In this document: positions 8,503 through 13,574 of the stretch, one piece after another
Layout of the letters: the number at the start of each line of letters is the position of its first letter
Position numbering within the stretch: position 1 is the first letter of the stretch
From: Hydrogenophaga sp.
GTDB taxonomy: Bacteria; Pseudomonadota; Gammaproteobacteria; Burkholderiales; Burkholderiaceae_C
Direction of reading: 5' to 3'
DNA length: 13,574 nucleotides
Assembly (NCBI GenBank): GCA_030684755.1
Contig: JAUXXN010000506.1
Location: forward strand, 1 to 13,574
Notes under the pieces: model-generated
Seen by the model: the letters and a program-made list of their open reading frames with translations, nothing else
Told to the model about the DNA's origin: nothing
Databases searched by the model: none
Program-made: the position numbers and the translations under genes

Positions 8503-8514
8503 GTTCGTTCGTAC
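8503..8514. promoter_or_regulatory. Operator-like motif upstream of the formate dehydrogenase operon
   Basis: The plus strand reads GTTCGTTCGTAC, within the larger interrupted dyad ATGT-n-CG-nn-CG-n-ACAT (8501-8516). The same 12-base motif with two changes, GTACGTTTGTAC, lies upstream of the adjacent regulator gene (9179-9190, minus strand). It is 36-47 bases before the beta-subunit start codon, next to AT-rich sequence that reads TATTTAAT on the minus strand and could serve as a -10 region. No matching -35 is visible, which would suit an activator-dependent promoter. Binding by the 9255-10337 regulator is inferred. Confidence 0.35.
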
Positions 8515-8536
8515 ATAAAGTGGCGATGCTCCGTTT

Positions 8537-8554
8537 TTCCCGTGCAGACGGGAA
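8537..8554. repeat. Perfect 7-bp hairpin between the zinc-ribbon gene and the formate dehydrogenase operon
   Basis: TTCCCGT pairs with ACGGGAA across a GCAG loop. On the minus strand, the direction of both flanking genes, it is followed by A residues rather than a T tract, so it is not a classic intrinsic terminator for the upstream gene. It might slow transcription or separate the two units. Confidence 0.3.
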
Positions 8555-8605
8555 TGGGGCTTGGGCGCCGCATCGGGCACAACCTTCAGCGACAAGCCTG
8601 ACCGA

Positions 8606-8980
8606 TCAGGAAGTCTGCTGCGGTTGGTGGGTGTCTGCCTGCTCGTCCAGCAGCTCAAACACCTTGAAGTTCAGCCGTTCGCGCACGGTGTAAATCATGG
8701 CCACCAGCAGCCCCAAACCCATGGCTGGCACGGAAACCCACAACAACGGCGGCCACCAAAATATGCCCACGCCCGTCAGCAAAATGCCCGGCAAGATAAA
8801 CCGCATCCACAACCAGTGATTCGCAAACGCCGGGTGGTGCCGTTTGATCAGCTTGGTCTGACACGCGGGGCAGACTTGGTACCAACGCCTGGGCTGGGAT
8901 CGGGATGGGCGCGGGACTTCGTGCTCGGACAAAGACCGAAAGCGAAGCGACTCTTGGCATTGTGGGCAACGGTAATCCAT
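8606..8980 (-). CDS. Small zinc-ribbon membrane protein, function unknown
   Basis: This is a 124-residue protein that I do not recognise as a named family. It opens with a zinc ribbon of two knuckles, CPQC (C5, C8) and CPAC (C37, C40), and continues with two hydrophobic segments at about 58-76 and 78-98 that should be membrane helices, then a charged tail. The ribbon would face the cytoplasm in the simplest topology. The ATG at 8980 is chosen because GGAG stands five bases upstream and the zinc knuckle follows at once. The frame stays open upstream to 9208, including an ATG at 9151 without a ribosome site and a further hydrophobic stretch, so a longer form of about 181 residues is possible but less likely. 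It is transcribed towards the formate dehydrogenase genes and away from the regulator; no functional tie to either is evident. Confidence 0.72.
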   Translation of the reverse strand: MDYRCPQCQESLRFRSLSEHEVPRPSRSQPRRWYQVCPACQTKLIKRHHPAFANHWLWMRFILPGILLTGVGIFWWPPLLWVSVPAMGLGLLVAMIYTVRERLNFKVFELLDEQADTHQPQQTS

Positions 8981-9133
8981 GGCGGCTCCGACTCGATACA
9001 ACGGGGGGAATATTCGGCTGTGGGGGACGATCAACGCGGGAACGGAACCCAGTATCGCAGCCCAAAGCAGGCATTGCGCCAGAAAACAAGCTTGAACAAG
9101 ACGACCTTGTAGCACCGCGTCGAATCGGCGCAA

Positions 9134-9234
9134 TTCCGTTTCCAGATCCATCGTGAACGCGAAGGCGAAACGCAGACAGTACAAACGTACGGCAAGCGAA
9201 GCAGGCAACGTTCACGGTTGATCTGGAAATGGAA
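9134..9234 (+). repeat. Long imperfect inverted repeat in the leader of the regulator gene
   Basis: A 26-base left arm (9134-9159, beginning TTCCGTTTCCAGATC) is the reverse complement of the right arm (9209-9234, ending GATCTGGAAATGGAA) at 23 of 26 positions, with a 49-base loop. In plus-strand RNA two of the three differences become G-U pairs (9138/9230 and 9151/9217), leaving one mismatch (9149/9219); in minus-strand RNA the same positions would be A-C mismatches. The stem ends 20 bases before the regulator's ATG. The loop contains the 9179-9190 motif. No target-site duplication flanks it. Confidence 0.65.
9179..9190. promoter_or_regulatory. Operator-like motif upstream of the regulator gene
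   Basis: The plus strand reads GTACAAACGTAC (minus GTACGTTTGTAC), two GTAC half-sites four bases apart. It matches the element before the formate dehydrogenase operon (8503-8514) at 10 of 12 positions. It lies 65-76 bases before the regulator's start codon, within the loop of the long inverted repeat. Autoregulation by the adjacent regulator is inferred. Confidence 0.35.
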
Positions 9235-9254
9235 AAAGCCCTGTCCCAACGACA

Positions 9255-10337
9255 ATGTGCACCATGCTACGCATCACCCTCCAACCCCAATGGAAGATTG
9301 GCCACCACCAGGTCGAGGACGGCGCCACCCTGCCAGTCAACGCCTTGCTGCAACTGCTGGCGGCGGTGCAGACGTCGGGCAGCATTGCGCAGGCCGGGCG
9401 CGAGGTGGGTTTGTCGTACCGGCACGCTTGGGGGCTGCTGCAACAGGCCGAGGCGCTGTTCGGCCAGCCGCTGCTGGTGCGTGGACGGGGCCGAGGCTCG
9501 GTGTTGACGCCGCTGGGCGAGCAGCTCATCTGGGCCGATGCCCGCATTGGCGCCCGCTTGCAGCCGCTGCTGGAATCGCTGGCCGCCGAGCTGGAAGGCG
9601 CGCTGGGCCGGGTGCAAGCGCGCACGCAGGCGGTGCCGCGTTTGCACGCCAGCCACGGCTTTGCGGTGGCGGCGCTGCGCGAGCAACTGGCGCAGCGAGG
9701 GGTGGCGGTGGAACTGCGCTACCGCAACAGCCTGGAGGCGGTGGCCGCACTGGCGCAGGGCGACTGCGACCTGGCGGGTTTTCATGTGCCGCTGGGCGAA
9801 TTTCAAGCCCCTGCCGCGCAGCGCTACCTGCCGCTGCTGCGCCCCGGCACGCCGTTGGTGCATTTGGCGGTACGCACCCAAGGGCTTTTTGTGGCGGCGG
9901 GCAACCCGCTGAACATTCGCGGACTGGCCGACTTGACGCGGCCCGGGCTGCGCTTTGTCAACCGCCCGGAAGGCTCGGGCACGCGCATGCTGACCGAGTT
10001 GCTGCTGCAACGCCACGGCATCGCGCCGCGCCAAGTCACCGGCTTTGACAACACCGAACTGACCCACGCCGCCGTGGCCGCGTTTGTGGCCAGCGGCATG
10101 GCCGACGTGGGCCTGGGCGTGCAAACCGCCGCGCACCGCTTCGGCCTGCATTTCATTCCGCTGTTGAAAGAACGCTATTTCTTCGCCCTGCCGATGGACG
10201 GACTGGCTCGGGCCGACTTGGAGCCGGTGCTGGCGGTATTGCAGTCGCCCGCGTTTGTGGCCCGTGTGGCTGCGCTAAAGGGATATGAGGCTGCGGGCAC
10301 GGGGCGGGTGCAAAACCTGTCGGAAGCGTTTGGGTGA
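9255..10337 (+). CDS. Transcriptional regulator, ModE/LysR-type winged helix plus PBP-like effector domain
   Basis: This 360-residue regulator is likely to control the neighbouring formate dehydrogenase operon. Residues about 25-95 are a winged helix of the ModE/LysR kind (LLAAVQTSGSIAQAGREVG, then a wing ending VLTPLGEQL). Residues about 128-345 form a PBP_like_2-type domain related to periplasmic binding proteins and to the C-terminal part of some molybdopterin biosynthesis (MoeA-like) proteins, with DLAGFHVP (172-179), LFVAAGNPLNIRGLADL and the typical oxyanion-loop wording RFVNRPEGSGTR (233-244). The domain type and the Mo/W enzyme next door suggest molybdate, tungstate or formate as signal; this is inference. 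It is not a standard LysR protein, whose effector domain differs. The start is ATG 9255 or ATG 9264, neither with a good Shine-Dalgarno; a stop at 9219 excludes a longer protein. The leader carries a long hairpin. Confidence 0.85.
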   Translation: MCTMLRITLQPQWKIGHHQVEDGATLPVNALLQLLAAVQTSGSIAQAGREVGLSYRHAWGLLQQAEALFGQPLLVRGRGRGSVLTPLGEQLIWADARIGARLQPLLESLAAELEGALGRVQARTQAVPRLHASHGFAVAALREQLAQRGVAVELRYRNSLEAVAALAQGDCDLAGFHVPLGEFQAPAAQRYLPLLRPGTPLVHLAVRTQGLFVAAGNPLNIRGLADLTRPGLRFVNRPEGSGTRMLTELLLQRHGIAPRQVTGFDNTELTHAAVAAFVASGMADVGLGVQTAAHRFGLHFIPLLKERYFFALPMDGLARADLEPVLAVLQSPAFVARVAALKGYEAAGTGRVQNLSEAFG

Positions 10338-10372
10338 TACCGGTGACTTGTTGCCTGTGACCTGATCAGCCC

Positions 10373-11080
10373 TCAAGCACGCCGCACACCCACCGGTAGG
10401 CGCGCCGCCGCGTCCCACGCGCCCGAGTCAAACCAGGCATCGCCGTCCAAGTAGGCGCGCAGCATGGGCAGGGCATCCAAGCCCCAGAACACATGGCCAT
10501 TCACCACCAGCGCGGGCACGCCAAACAGGCCCAGCGCCAAAGCCTCGTCGGTGTTGGCGCGCAGACGCTGGTTCACCACCTCGCTGTCGGGCCACTGCGC
10601 ATCGGGCCACGGCTTGTGGCGCTGGGCCATGTGGTCTTGCAACAGCGTTTGCAAAGCGCCCAGCCGGGTGGCGTCGGTGGCGCTCTGGCCGCCGCGCCAC
10701 ACATGGTGAAACAGCTGGCCGGTCACGTAGCGGTTGGTCTCGCCCGGTGCGTCGTCGGTCGCGGTGGCCAGGCCCAGGCGCAGCAGCGCCAGCGGGTTGA
10801 AGGGGTGTGCAGCAGGCAAGTCCAGCGGCACGCCATGGTGTTGCGCCAGCCAGCTCACTTGGCGGTAAGTCCAGTCGCGCTTGGCCGGAATTTCTGCTGG
10901 GCCTAGCTGTCCGTTGGCTTTGAGCAGCGCCGCAAACAGCACCGGCTTGTAGCGCACGCACACGCTGAGGCCCATGAGGGCGGCCGGCAGGCGCTCGAAG
11001 GCGAGGTAGGCGTACGGTGAGATGGGGTCGTAATAGAACGTGATGTCGTGCAGGCTGGGCTGCGGGGTGTCGTTCAGCAT
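10373..11080 (-). CDS. 2-hydroxychromene-2-carboxylate isomerase-like (DsbA/kappa-GST fold) protein
   Basis: This 235-residue thioredoxin-fold protein belongs to the HCCA isomerase/kappa glutathione transferase group. Characterised members isomerise 2-hydroxychromene-2-carboxylate in naphthalene breakdown using glutathione; many others have unknown substrates. The opening ITFYYDPISPYAYLAFERLP places Ser21 where glutathione is activated (SPYAY), KPVLFAALL follows the family pattern, FNPLALLRLGLA (94-105) is typical, and FGVPALVVNG (186-195) carries the cis-proline loop. There is no CXXC and no signal peptide, so it is a cytoplasmic non-disulfide enzyme. The frame is open to a TTG at 11143, but that start overlaps the DUF1289 gene; ATG 11080 is chosen, although without a clear Shine-Dalgarno. 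It follows the DUF1289 gene by 40 bases on the same strand, so it is probably third in that transcript. No naphthalene-degradation genes are near. Confidence 0.85.
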   Translation of the reverse strand: MLNDTPQPSLHDITFYYDPISPYAYLAFERLPAALMGLSVCVRYKPVLFAALLKANGQLGPAEIPAKRDWTYRQVSWLAQHHGVPLDLPAAHPFNPLALLRLGLATATDDAPGETNRYVTGQLFHHVWRGGQSATDATRLGALQTLLQDHMAQRHKPWPDAQWPDSEVVNQRLRANTDEALALGLFGVPALVVNGHVFWGLDALPMLRAYLDGDAWFDSGAWDAAARLPVGVRRA

Positions 11081-11120
11081 GGCGGTATGGGTGGTGTTGC
11101 GAGGGTGGCGTGCAAGGGAG

Positions 11121-11336
11121 TCAGGCGCTTTGGCGCGACTCAATGTGCTGCCACACCACCAGTTTTTGGGCGTCGCTCAGCTGGCCCCAAGCGGCAATTT
11201 CTTGCAGGGTGCGGTAGCAGCCTTTGCAGCTGCTGTCGCGTTCGTTCAATTCGCAAATGGACACACAGGGCGAGGGCACGCCGGGGCCGGTGTGGTCGGC
11301 GCGGGCATCGCGCAAGTTGATCAAGGGGGTGTTCAT
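11121..11336 (-). CDS. DUF1289 small cysteine-rich protein
   Basis: This is a 71-residue protein with the DUF1289 core SPCVSICELNERDSSCKGC, followed by YRTLQEIAAW and a short helix. Four cysteines (C24, C28, C37, C40) in a C-x3-C-x8-C-x2-C pattern suggest a metal or Fe-S site; the family's function is not known. The ATG at 11336 overlaps the stop of the upstream YbaK-type gene as ATGA, and no separate ribosome site is visible, so translation is probably coupled. The frame is open upstream to 11483, but that part is a shadow of the YbaK gene and of low quality. In betaproteobacteria such small genes often sit next to unrelated housekeeping enzymes, so the context gives little guidance. Confidence 0.85.
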   Translation of the reverse strand: MNTPLINLRDARADHTGPGVPSPCVSICELNERDSSCKGCYRTLQEIAAWGQLSDAQKLVVWQHIESRQSA

Positions 11337-11914
11337 GGCTGTGTGGGGTCTGGCGCGGTGGCGTTGACTGCGGAGTTGACTGCGGCGGTGAGGGTCACGT
11401 CGTGTACGGGTGCGCCGGTCAGGGTTTGCAGGTGGGTGGGGCTGAGGCGGAACACGCCGTGCGGATGGCCGGCTGCGGCCCATATTTCACCAAAGCGGAA
11501 CAACTGCGCGTCGATCAGCGTCACCGGCGGCGTGGCGTGGGCCAGCGGCGACACGCCGCCAATGGAAAAGCCGGTCTTGGCCTTCACAAAGTCGGCGTCG
11601 GCCCGACCCAGCTTGCCCCCTTCGGCGCAGACGATGGCCTGCACCTTTTTCTCGTCCACCCGCAGGTCGCCCGAGGTGATGACGAGCACGGCCACGTCGT
11701 CGCCCGACGGGTGGTTTTTGCGCTTGAAGATGATGCTTTTGGCAATTTGCCCCAGTGCCACACCCAGCGCATCAGCCGCCTGCTGCGCGGTGCGGGCGGC
11801 GTCGCTGAGCATCACCGGGGCGTGCGGGTGGCCGAGCGCGGCGAGTGTGTCGGCTACGCGCTGAACACCGGGTGGATGGGTAGGTGGGGCGGGGTTGGCG
11901 GGGAGTGTTGGCAT
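11333..11914 (-). CDS. ybaK: YbaK/ProX-type aminoacyl-tRNA deacylase
   Basis: This 193-residue protein carries one YbaK domain (about 16-172). Family members hydrolyse wrongly charged tRNA in trans, such as Cys-tRNA(Pro) for YbaK or Ala-tRNA(Pro) for ProX types, in the cytoplasm. Visible hallmarks are AKSIIFK (58-64) with the conserved Lys59, DEKKVQAIV (87-95), and the glycine-rich active-site stretch TGFSIGGVSPLAH (114-126). A C-terminal tail after about 172 is alanine-rich and probably disordered. The exact substrate cannot be read from sequence; the name ybaK is used for family membership. The ATG at 11914 has no strong Shine-Dalgarno but leaves the expected short leader (MPTLPANPAPPTHPPGVQRV). 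It overlaps DUF1289 by four bases and probably begins a three-gene transcript with the HCCA-isomerase-like gene. Confidence 0.87.
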   Translation of the reverse strand: MPTLPANPAPPTHPPGVQRVADTLAALGHPHAPVMLSDAARTAQQAADALGVALGQIAKSIIFKRKNHPSGDDVAVLVITSGDLRVDEKKVQAIVCAEGGKLGRADADFVKAKTGFSIGGVSPLAHATPPVTLIDAQLFRFGEIWAAAGHPHGVFRLSPTHLQTLTGAPVHDVTLTAAVNSAVNATAPDPTQP

Positions 11915-11999
11915 GGGATGGGCTGGAACGTGATCGAATGCTAAAGGTTTGGTTTGGATGTCGTGCGCTCAGGGTATTGGCGTACCTGCTGGGGCATGC

Positions 12000-12707
12000 T
12001 CAGAGCCGACCCAGGGCCTGCAACGTGTCGCGCAAACCTTTCAGGCGTCGCTGACTGAAGGCATCACCAGGCAAATGACCGGCCAACGTGCTTTGAAAAT
12101 CCGGGTCCATCCACAGCGCAGCGAACGACTGGGCGAGGTAGCCGCGCAATTCTTGCGGTGTGGCCTGGCACTCTGCCACCAGCTCGGGGCGGCGGTCGAC
12201 CATGGTGATGATGTCCTCCAGATCGTGGCTACCCAAATAGTCGGGTTGTCCGTTGGCATCATGCCCACGGTCTTTGAACGCTTCCAACTTGGTCGCCACA
12301 AACACCGGCGGCGCAATCAAGCGAATGGAGGTGCCCGAGGGCAAGGCCATGGGTTGCGCCGTCTCAATGGCCAGCGGATACCAGCGGTTGGCAAAGCCCA
12401 AAATTTCTTTCACCGTGGGCATCAGATCCACCGTGACGCTGCGGTACACCCAGCGGCAAACGGGCGCTTCGGGCCGCATGTCGTTGCTGAAACCCTGTGC
12501 CCGCATCCGCCTTTCTACCGCGTGGTAGTCGTGCACCGTCAGCGCCTGCGCCACGATGTCCACGTCCTCGGTGATGCGAATACGGTCTGGCCGCTGCTGG
12601 GTCAGCAGCAAGCCTGTGGCACACCCGCCCACAAACACCACCTCGTCGCATACCGGCCCCAGCGCCTGCGCCACCAGTTCCAGAATGGCCTGATTCGGAT
12701 TGCTCAT
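12000..12707 (-). CDS. AbiEii-like nucleotidyltransferase, probable toxin of a two-gene module
   Basis: This 235-residue protein has the nucleotidyltransferase (DNA polymerase beta-like) fold. The motif VFVGGCATGL (24-33) gives the glycine pair, EDVD (47-50) the first two metal-binding aspartates D48 and D50, and VTVDLMP (91-97) a likely third, D94. Further on, ATKLEAFKDRG (138-148) and SHDLEDI (160-166) fit the helical region seen in AbiEii-type toxins. AbiEii proteins belong to type IV toxin-antitoxin and phage-defence pairs and transfer nucleotides to cellular targets; whether this one is toxic is not known. It could also be an enzyme that modifies a small molecule. ATG 12707 overlaps the stop of the winged-helix gene as ATGA and has AAGGTGG four bases upstream. 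No membrane segment or signal peptide is present. Confidence 0.72.
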   Translation of the reverse strand: MSNPNQAILELVAQALGPVCDEVVFVGGCATGLLLTQQRPDRIRITEDVDIVAQALTVHDYHAVERRMRAQGFSNDMRPEAPVCRWVYRSVTVDLMPTVKEILGFANRWYPLAIETAQPMALPSGTSIRLIAPPVFVATKLEAFKDRGHDANGQPDYLGSHDLEDIITMVDRRPELVAECQATPQELRGYLAQSFAALWMDPDFQSTLAGHLPGDAFSQRRLKGLRDTLQALGRL

Positions 12708-13270
12708 ACGGCCACCTTTTTCAGCCGCTCTTCTAACAGCGTCCGCGCCAAATCGCGTTCGCGCGCCTGACCGATGCGCAAGGCGTCAAACAGGGCCAGC
12801 AGCTCGTACAGTGCCGGGTCTTGCACCGCCGCCAGCGGCAGTTTGGGGTACAGCGGCAACAGCATGGCGCCGCGCGTGGTGCCGTCCTCGTGCGGCCACA
12901 CGGGCGGCAGTTCGTCGGCAAACAACACCTTGGACTTGAGCGGCTCCACGCCATAGGCGGTGGGGAAACCCATGGTCAGCTCGCCCCGCACCGCCGGAAA
13001 AAAATACGGCGCACCTTGCAGCAACAACGGACGAAACGCTGGCATCACCAGCGCAGGCGCACCGCCTACGTCTGTGAGCAAGCGCGCCGCACCCAGCCGG
13101 GCCATGCAGGCATGGGCCTCGAACTGCGACATGTGCATGGCACGGGCCAAATCGGTGTAGATGACCTTCTCCCCCGCCAGACACACCAGCTTGAGCGCCA
13201 TGGCCAAGTCTTGCGGTTTGAGCGACCACTGCGCATGGCTGAGTCTGGCTTTGATACCGGTTGAACGCAT
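12704..13270 (-). CDS. Winged-helix DNA-binding protein, probable antitoxin/autoregulator
   Basis: This 188-residue protein has an N-terminal winged helix (about 18-66: KPQDLAMALKLVCLAG, TDLARAMHMSQFEAHACMARLG), MarR-like in style, and a C-terminal part (about 95-188) that I cannot assign, rich in proline around 102-147. It ends with a charged helix (RERDLARTLLEERLKK). It does not look like classical AbiEi, but the role may be similar: bind its own promoter and counteract the downstream nucleotidyltransferase. The ATG at 13270 has AAGG seven bases upstream. Immediately upstream lies an AT-rich stretch with two copies of a 25-base element, the nearer only 15 bases from the start codon, as expected for repression by its own product. 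The stop overlaps the next gene's start by ATGA, so the two are co-translated. Confidence 0.7.
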   Translation of the reverse strand: MRSTGIKARLSHAQWSLKPQDLAMALKLVCLAGEKVIYTDLARAMHMSQFEAHACMARLGAARLLTDVGGAPALVMPAFRPLLLQGAPYFFPAVRGELTMGFPTAYGVEPLKSKVLFADELPPVWPHEDGTTRGAMLLPLYPKLPLAAVQDPALYELLALFDALRIGQARERDLARTLLEERLKKVAV

Positions 13271-13284
13271 GGATTGACCTTGTT

Positions 13285-13309
13285 ATGCGGTATGCATATT
13301 GCATAAATT
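13285..13309. promoter_or_regulatory. Operator-like repeat, proximal copy
   Basis: The unit is ATGC-N4-TGCATATTGCATAAATT. The last 17 bases are identical to the distal copy at 13339-13363, with starts 54 bases apart, about five helical turns, so both would present the same DNA face. Inside the unit TGCA occurs twice, seven bases apart. This copy adjoins the ribosome site of the winged-helix gene. Confidence 0.6.
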
Positions 13310-13324
13310 TACCAATTTTTGGTA
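13310..13324. repeat. Perfect 6-bp dyad between the two operator copies
   Basis: TACCAA, three T, TTGGTA. It starts directly after the proximal operator copy, inside the AT-rich promoter area. On the minus strand TTGGTA could act as a weak -35, but no good -10 stands at the right distance. Confidence 0.45.
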
Positions 13325-13338
13325 TTTTATATATTTAT
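13325..13338 (-). promoter_or_regulatory. AT-rich candidate -10 region of the winged-helix/nucleotidyltransferase operon
   Basis: On the minus strand this stretch reads ATAAATATATAAAAT, containing TATAAA, between the two operator copies and about 55-70 bases before the start codon. It is the most AT-rich stretch in an otherwise GC-rich window. No convincing -35 was found. Confidence 0.3.
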
Positions 13339-13363
13339 ATGCAAAGTGCATATTGCATAAATT
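13339..13363. promoter_or_regulatory. Operator-like repeat, distal copy
   Basis: This is the second copy of the unit ATGC-N4-TGCATATTGCATAAATT, identical to the proximal copy in its last 17 bases and in the leading ATGC. It lies upstream of the AT-rich candidate -10 region, so the two copies bracket the presumed promoter. Confidence 0.6.
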
Positions 13364-13380
13364 CAAATCCATACACGGCC

Positions 13381-13574
13381 TCATCCCCCACGCTTCACCA
13401 GCAGCAAACTCGCCCCCATCGCCATCAAAACGCCACCAAACACGCGGTTTTGTGCGCGCCTGGCCTTGGCCGTGGCCAGCCAGCGCTGCGCGCGCGAGGC
13501 CAGACACGCGTAGCCGTGCCTCACCACCAGGTCCACCCCGATCGAAGTGACCAACAGAATCAGCAATTGCAACC
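13381..13574 (-). CDS. LysE/RhtB-type amino acid exporter, C-terminal end (cut by window edge)
   Basis: About the last 64 residues of an inner-membrane protein are visible; the gene begins beyond the right edge. The stretch holds one hydrophobic helix (LLILLVTSIGVDLVV), a basic loop, and a last helix FGGVLMAMGASLLLVKR. The pattern NR-x-x-G-G-x-L-x-x-x-G-x-x-L at the end is typical of LysE/RhtB exporters, which push amino acids or homoserine lactone-like compounds out of the cell. With one helix pair visible the assignment is good at family level only. TTG codons at 13566 and 13572 are not believed to be starts because the upstream frame is open to the edge and the domain would be far too short. 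The stop is 110 bases upstream of the winged-helix gene, with no clear terminator between. Confidence 0.72.
   Translation of the reverse strand, partial: LQLLILLVTSIGVDLVVRHGYACLASRAQRWLATAKARRAQNRVFGGVLMAMGASLLLVKRGG

Larger units (their letters stand above)
8981..9254. other. Divergent control region between the zinc-ribbon gene and the formate dehydrogenase regulator
   Basis: This 274-base region separates two divergently read genes. It holds a long inverted repeat (9134-9234) and an operator-like motif (9179-9190). No convincing sigma-70 -35/-10 pair was found on either strand. A minus-strand reading frame is open across it, but without a ribosome site. Confidence 0.5.

Noticed and set aside
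8597..8610. Small hairpin CCTGA-CCGA-TCAGG overlapping the stop codon of the zinc-ribbon gene
   Set aside because: The stem is only five base pairs, without a T tract on the gene's strand.
9267..10151. 294-residue minus-strand open frame opposite the regulator gene
   Set aside because: Arg, Gln and Ala-rich shadow of a gene with a recognisable domain structure on the plus strand.
11081..11143. TTG start for the HCCA-isomerase-like protein, 21 residues earlier
   Set aside because: It would overlap the DUF1289 coding region, has no ribosome site, and the added residues are not family-like; ATG 11080 is kept.

Overview
The window is GC-rich with tightly packed genes. Its gene families (long-type UvrA start, orphan amino-acid-type binding protein, two-subunit NAD-linked formate dehydrogenase, DUF1289, LysE-type exporter) suggest a betaproteobacterium of the order Burkholderiales, most likely Comamonadaceae. 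That placement is inferred from protein style only; no rRNA or other marker gene is present.

Layout. (1) 1-386, minus: the start of uvrA, running off the left edge, divergent from an orphan periplasmic binding protein (516-1655, plus). (2) 1688-3157, minus: a membrane diguanylate cyclase with a periplasmic ligand-binding domain. (3) 3227-3715, minus: a universal stress protein. (4) 3840-8467, minus: a formate dehydrogenase operon with a 948-residue molybdenum/tungsten alpha subunit and a 594-residue beta subunit that fuses NuoE-like and NuoF-like parts; the two genes overlap by ATGA. (5) 8606-8980, minus: a small zinc-ribbon membrane protein. (6) 9255-10337, plus: a one-component regulator with a ModE/LysR-type DNA-binding domain and a PBP-like effector domain, the probable controller of the formate dehydrogenase. 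(7) 10373-11914, minus: a thioredoxin-fold HCCA-isomerase-like protein, a DUF1289 protein and a YbaK-type tRNA deacylase. (8) 12000-13270, minus: an overlapping pair, a winged-helix protein plus an AbiEii-like nucleotidyltransferase, behind an AT-rich control region with a duplicated operator-like element; this looks like a toxin-antitoxin-like module. (9) 13381-13574, minus: the C-terminal end of a LysE/RhtB-type exporter, running off the right edge.

How the parts may work together. The formate dehydrogenase would oxidise formate to CO2 in the cytoplasm and pass electrons through Fe-S clusters and FMN to NAD+. The neighbouring regulator has a domain type related to molybdate/molybdopterin proteins, and a 12-base motif (GTWCGTTYGTAC) occurs both in front of the dehydrogenase operon and in front of the regulator, suggesting one circuit. 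The regulator's leader also holds a 26-bp stem (23/26 identical arms, two of the three differences being G-U pairs in plus-strand RNA) ending 20 bases before its start codon. The leader stem, the shared motif and the winged-helix/nucleotidyltransferase pair with its repeats are the most interesting parts of the window. No rRNA, tRNA, insertion sequence or CRISPR array was seen, and no gap between genes exceeds 300 bases.
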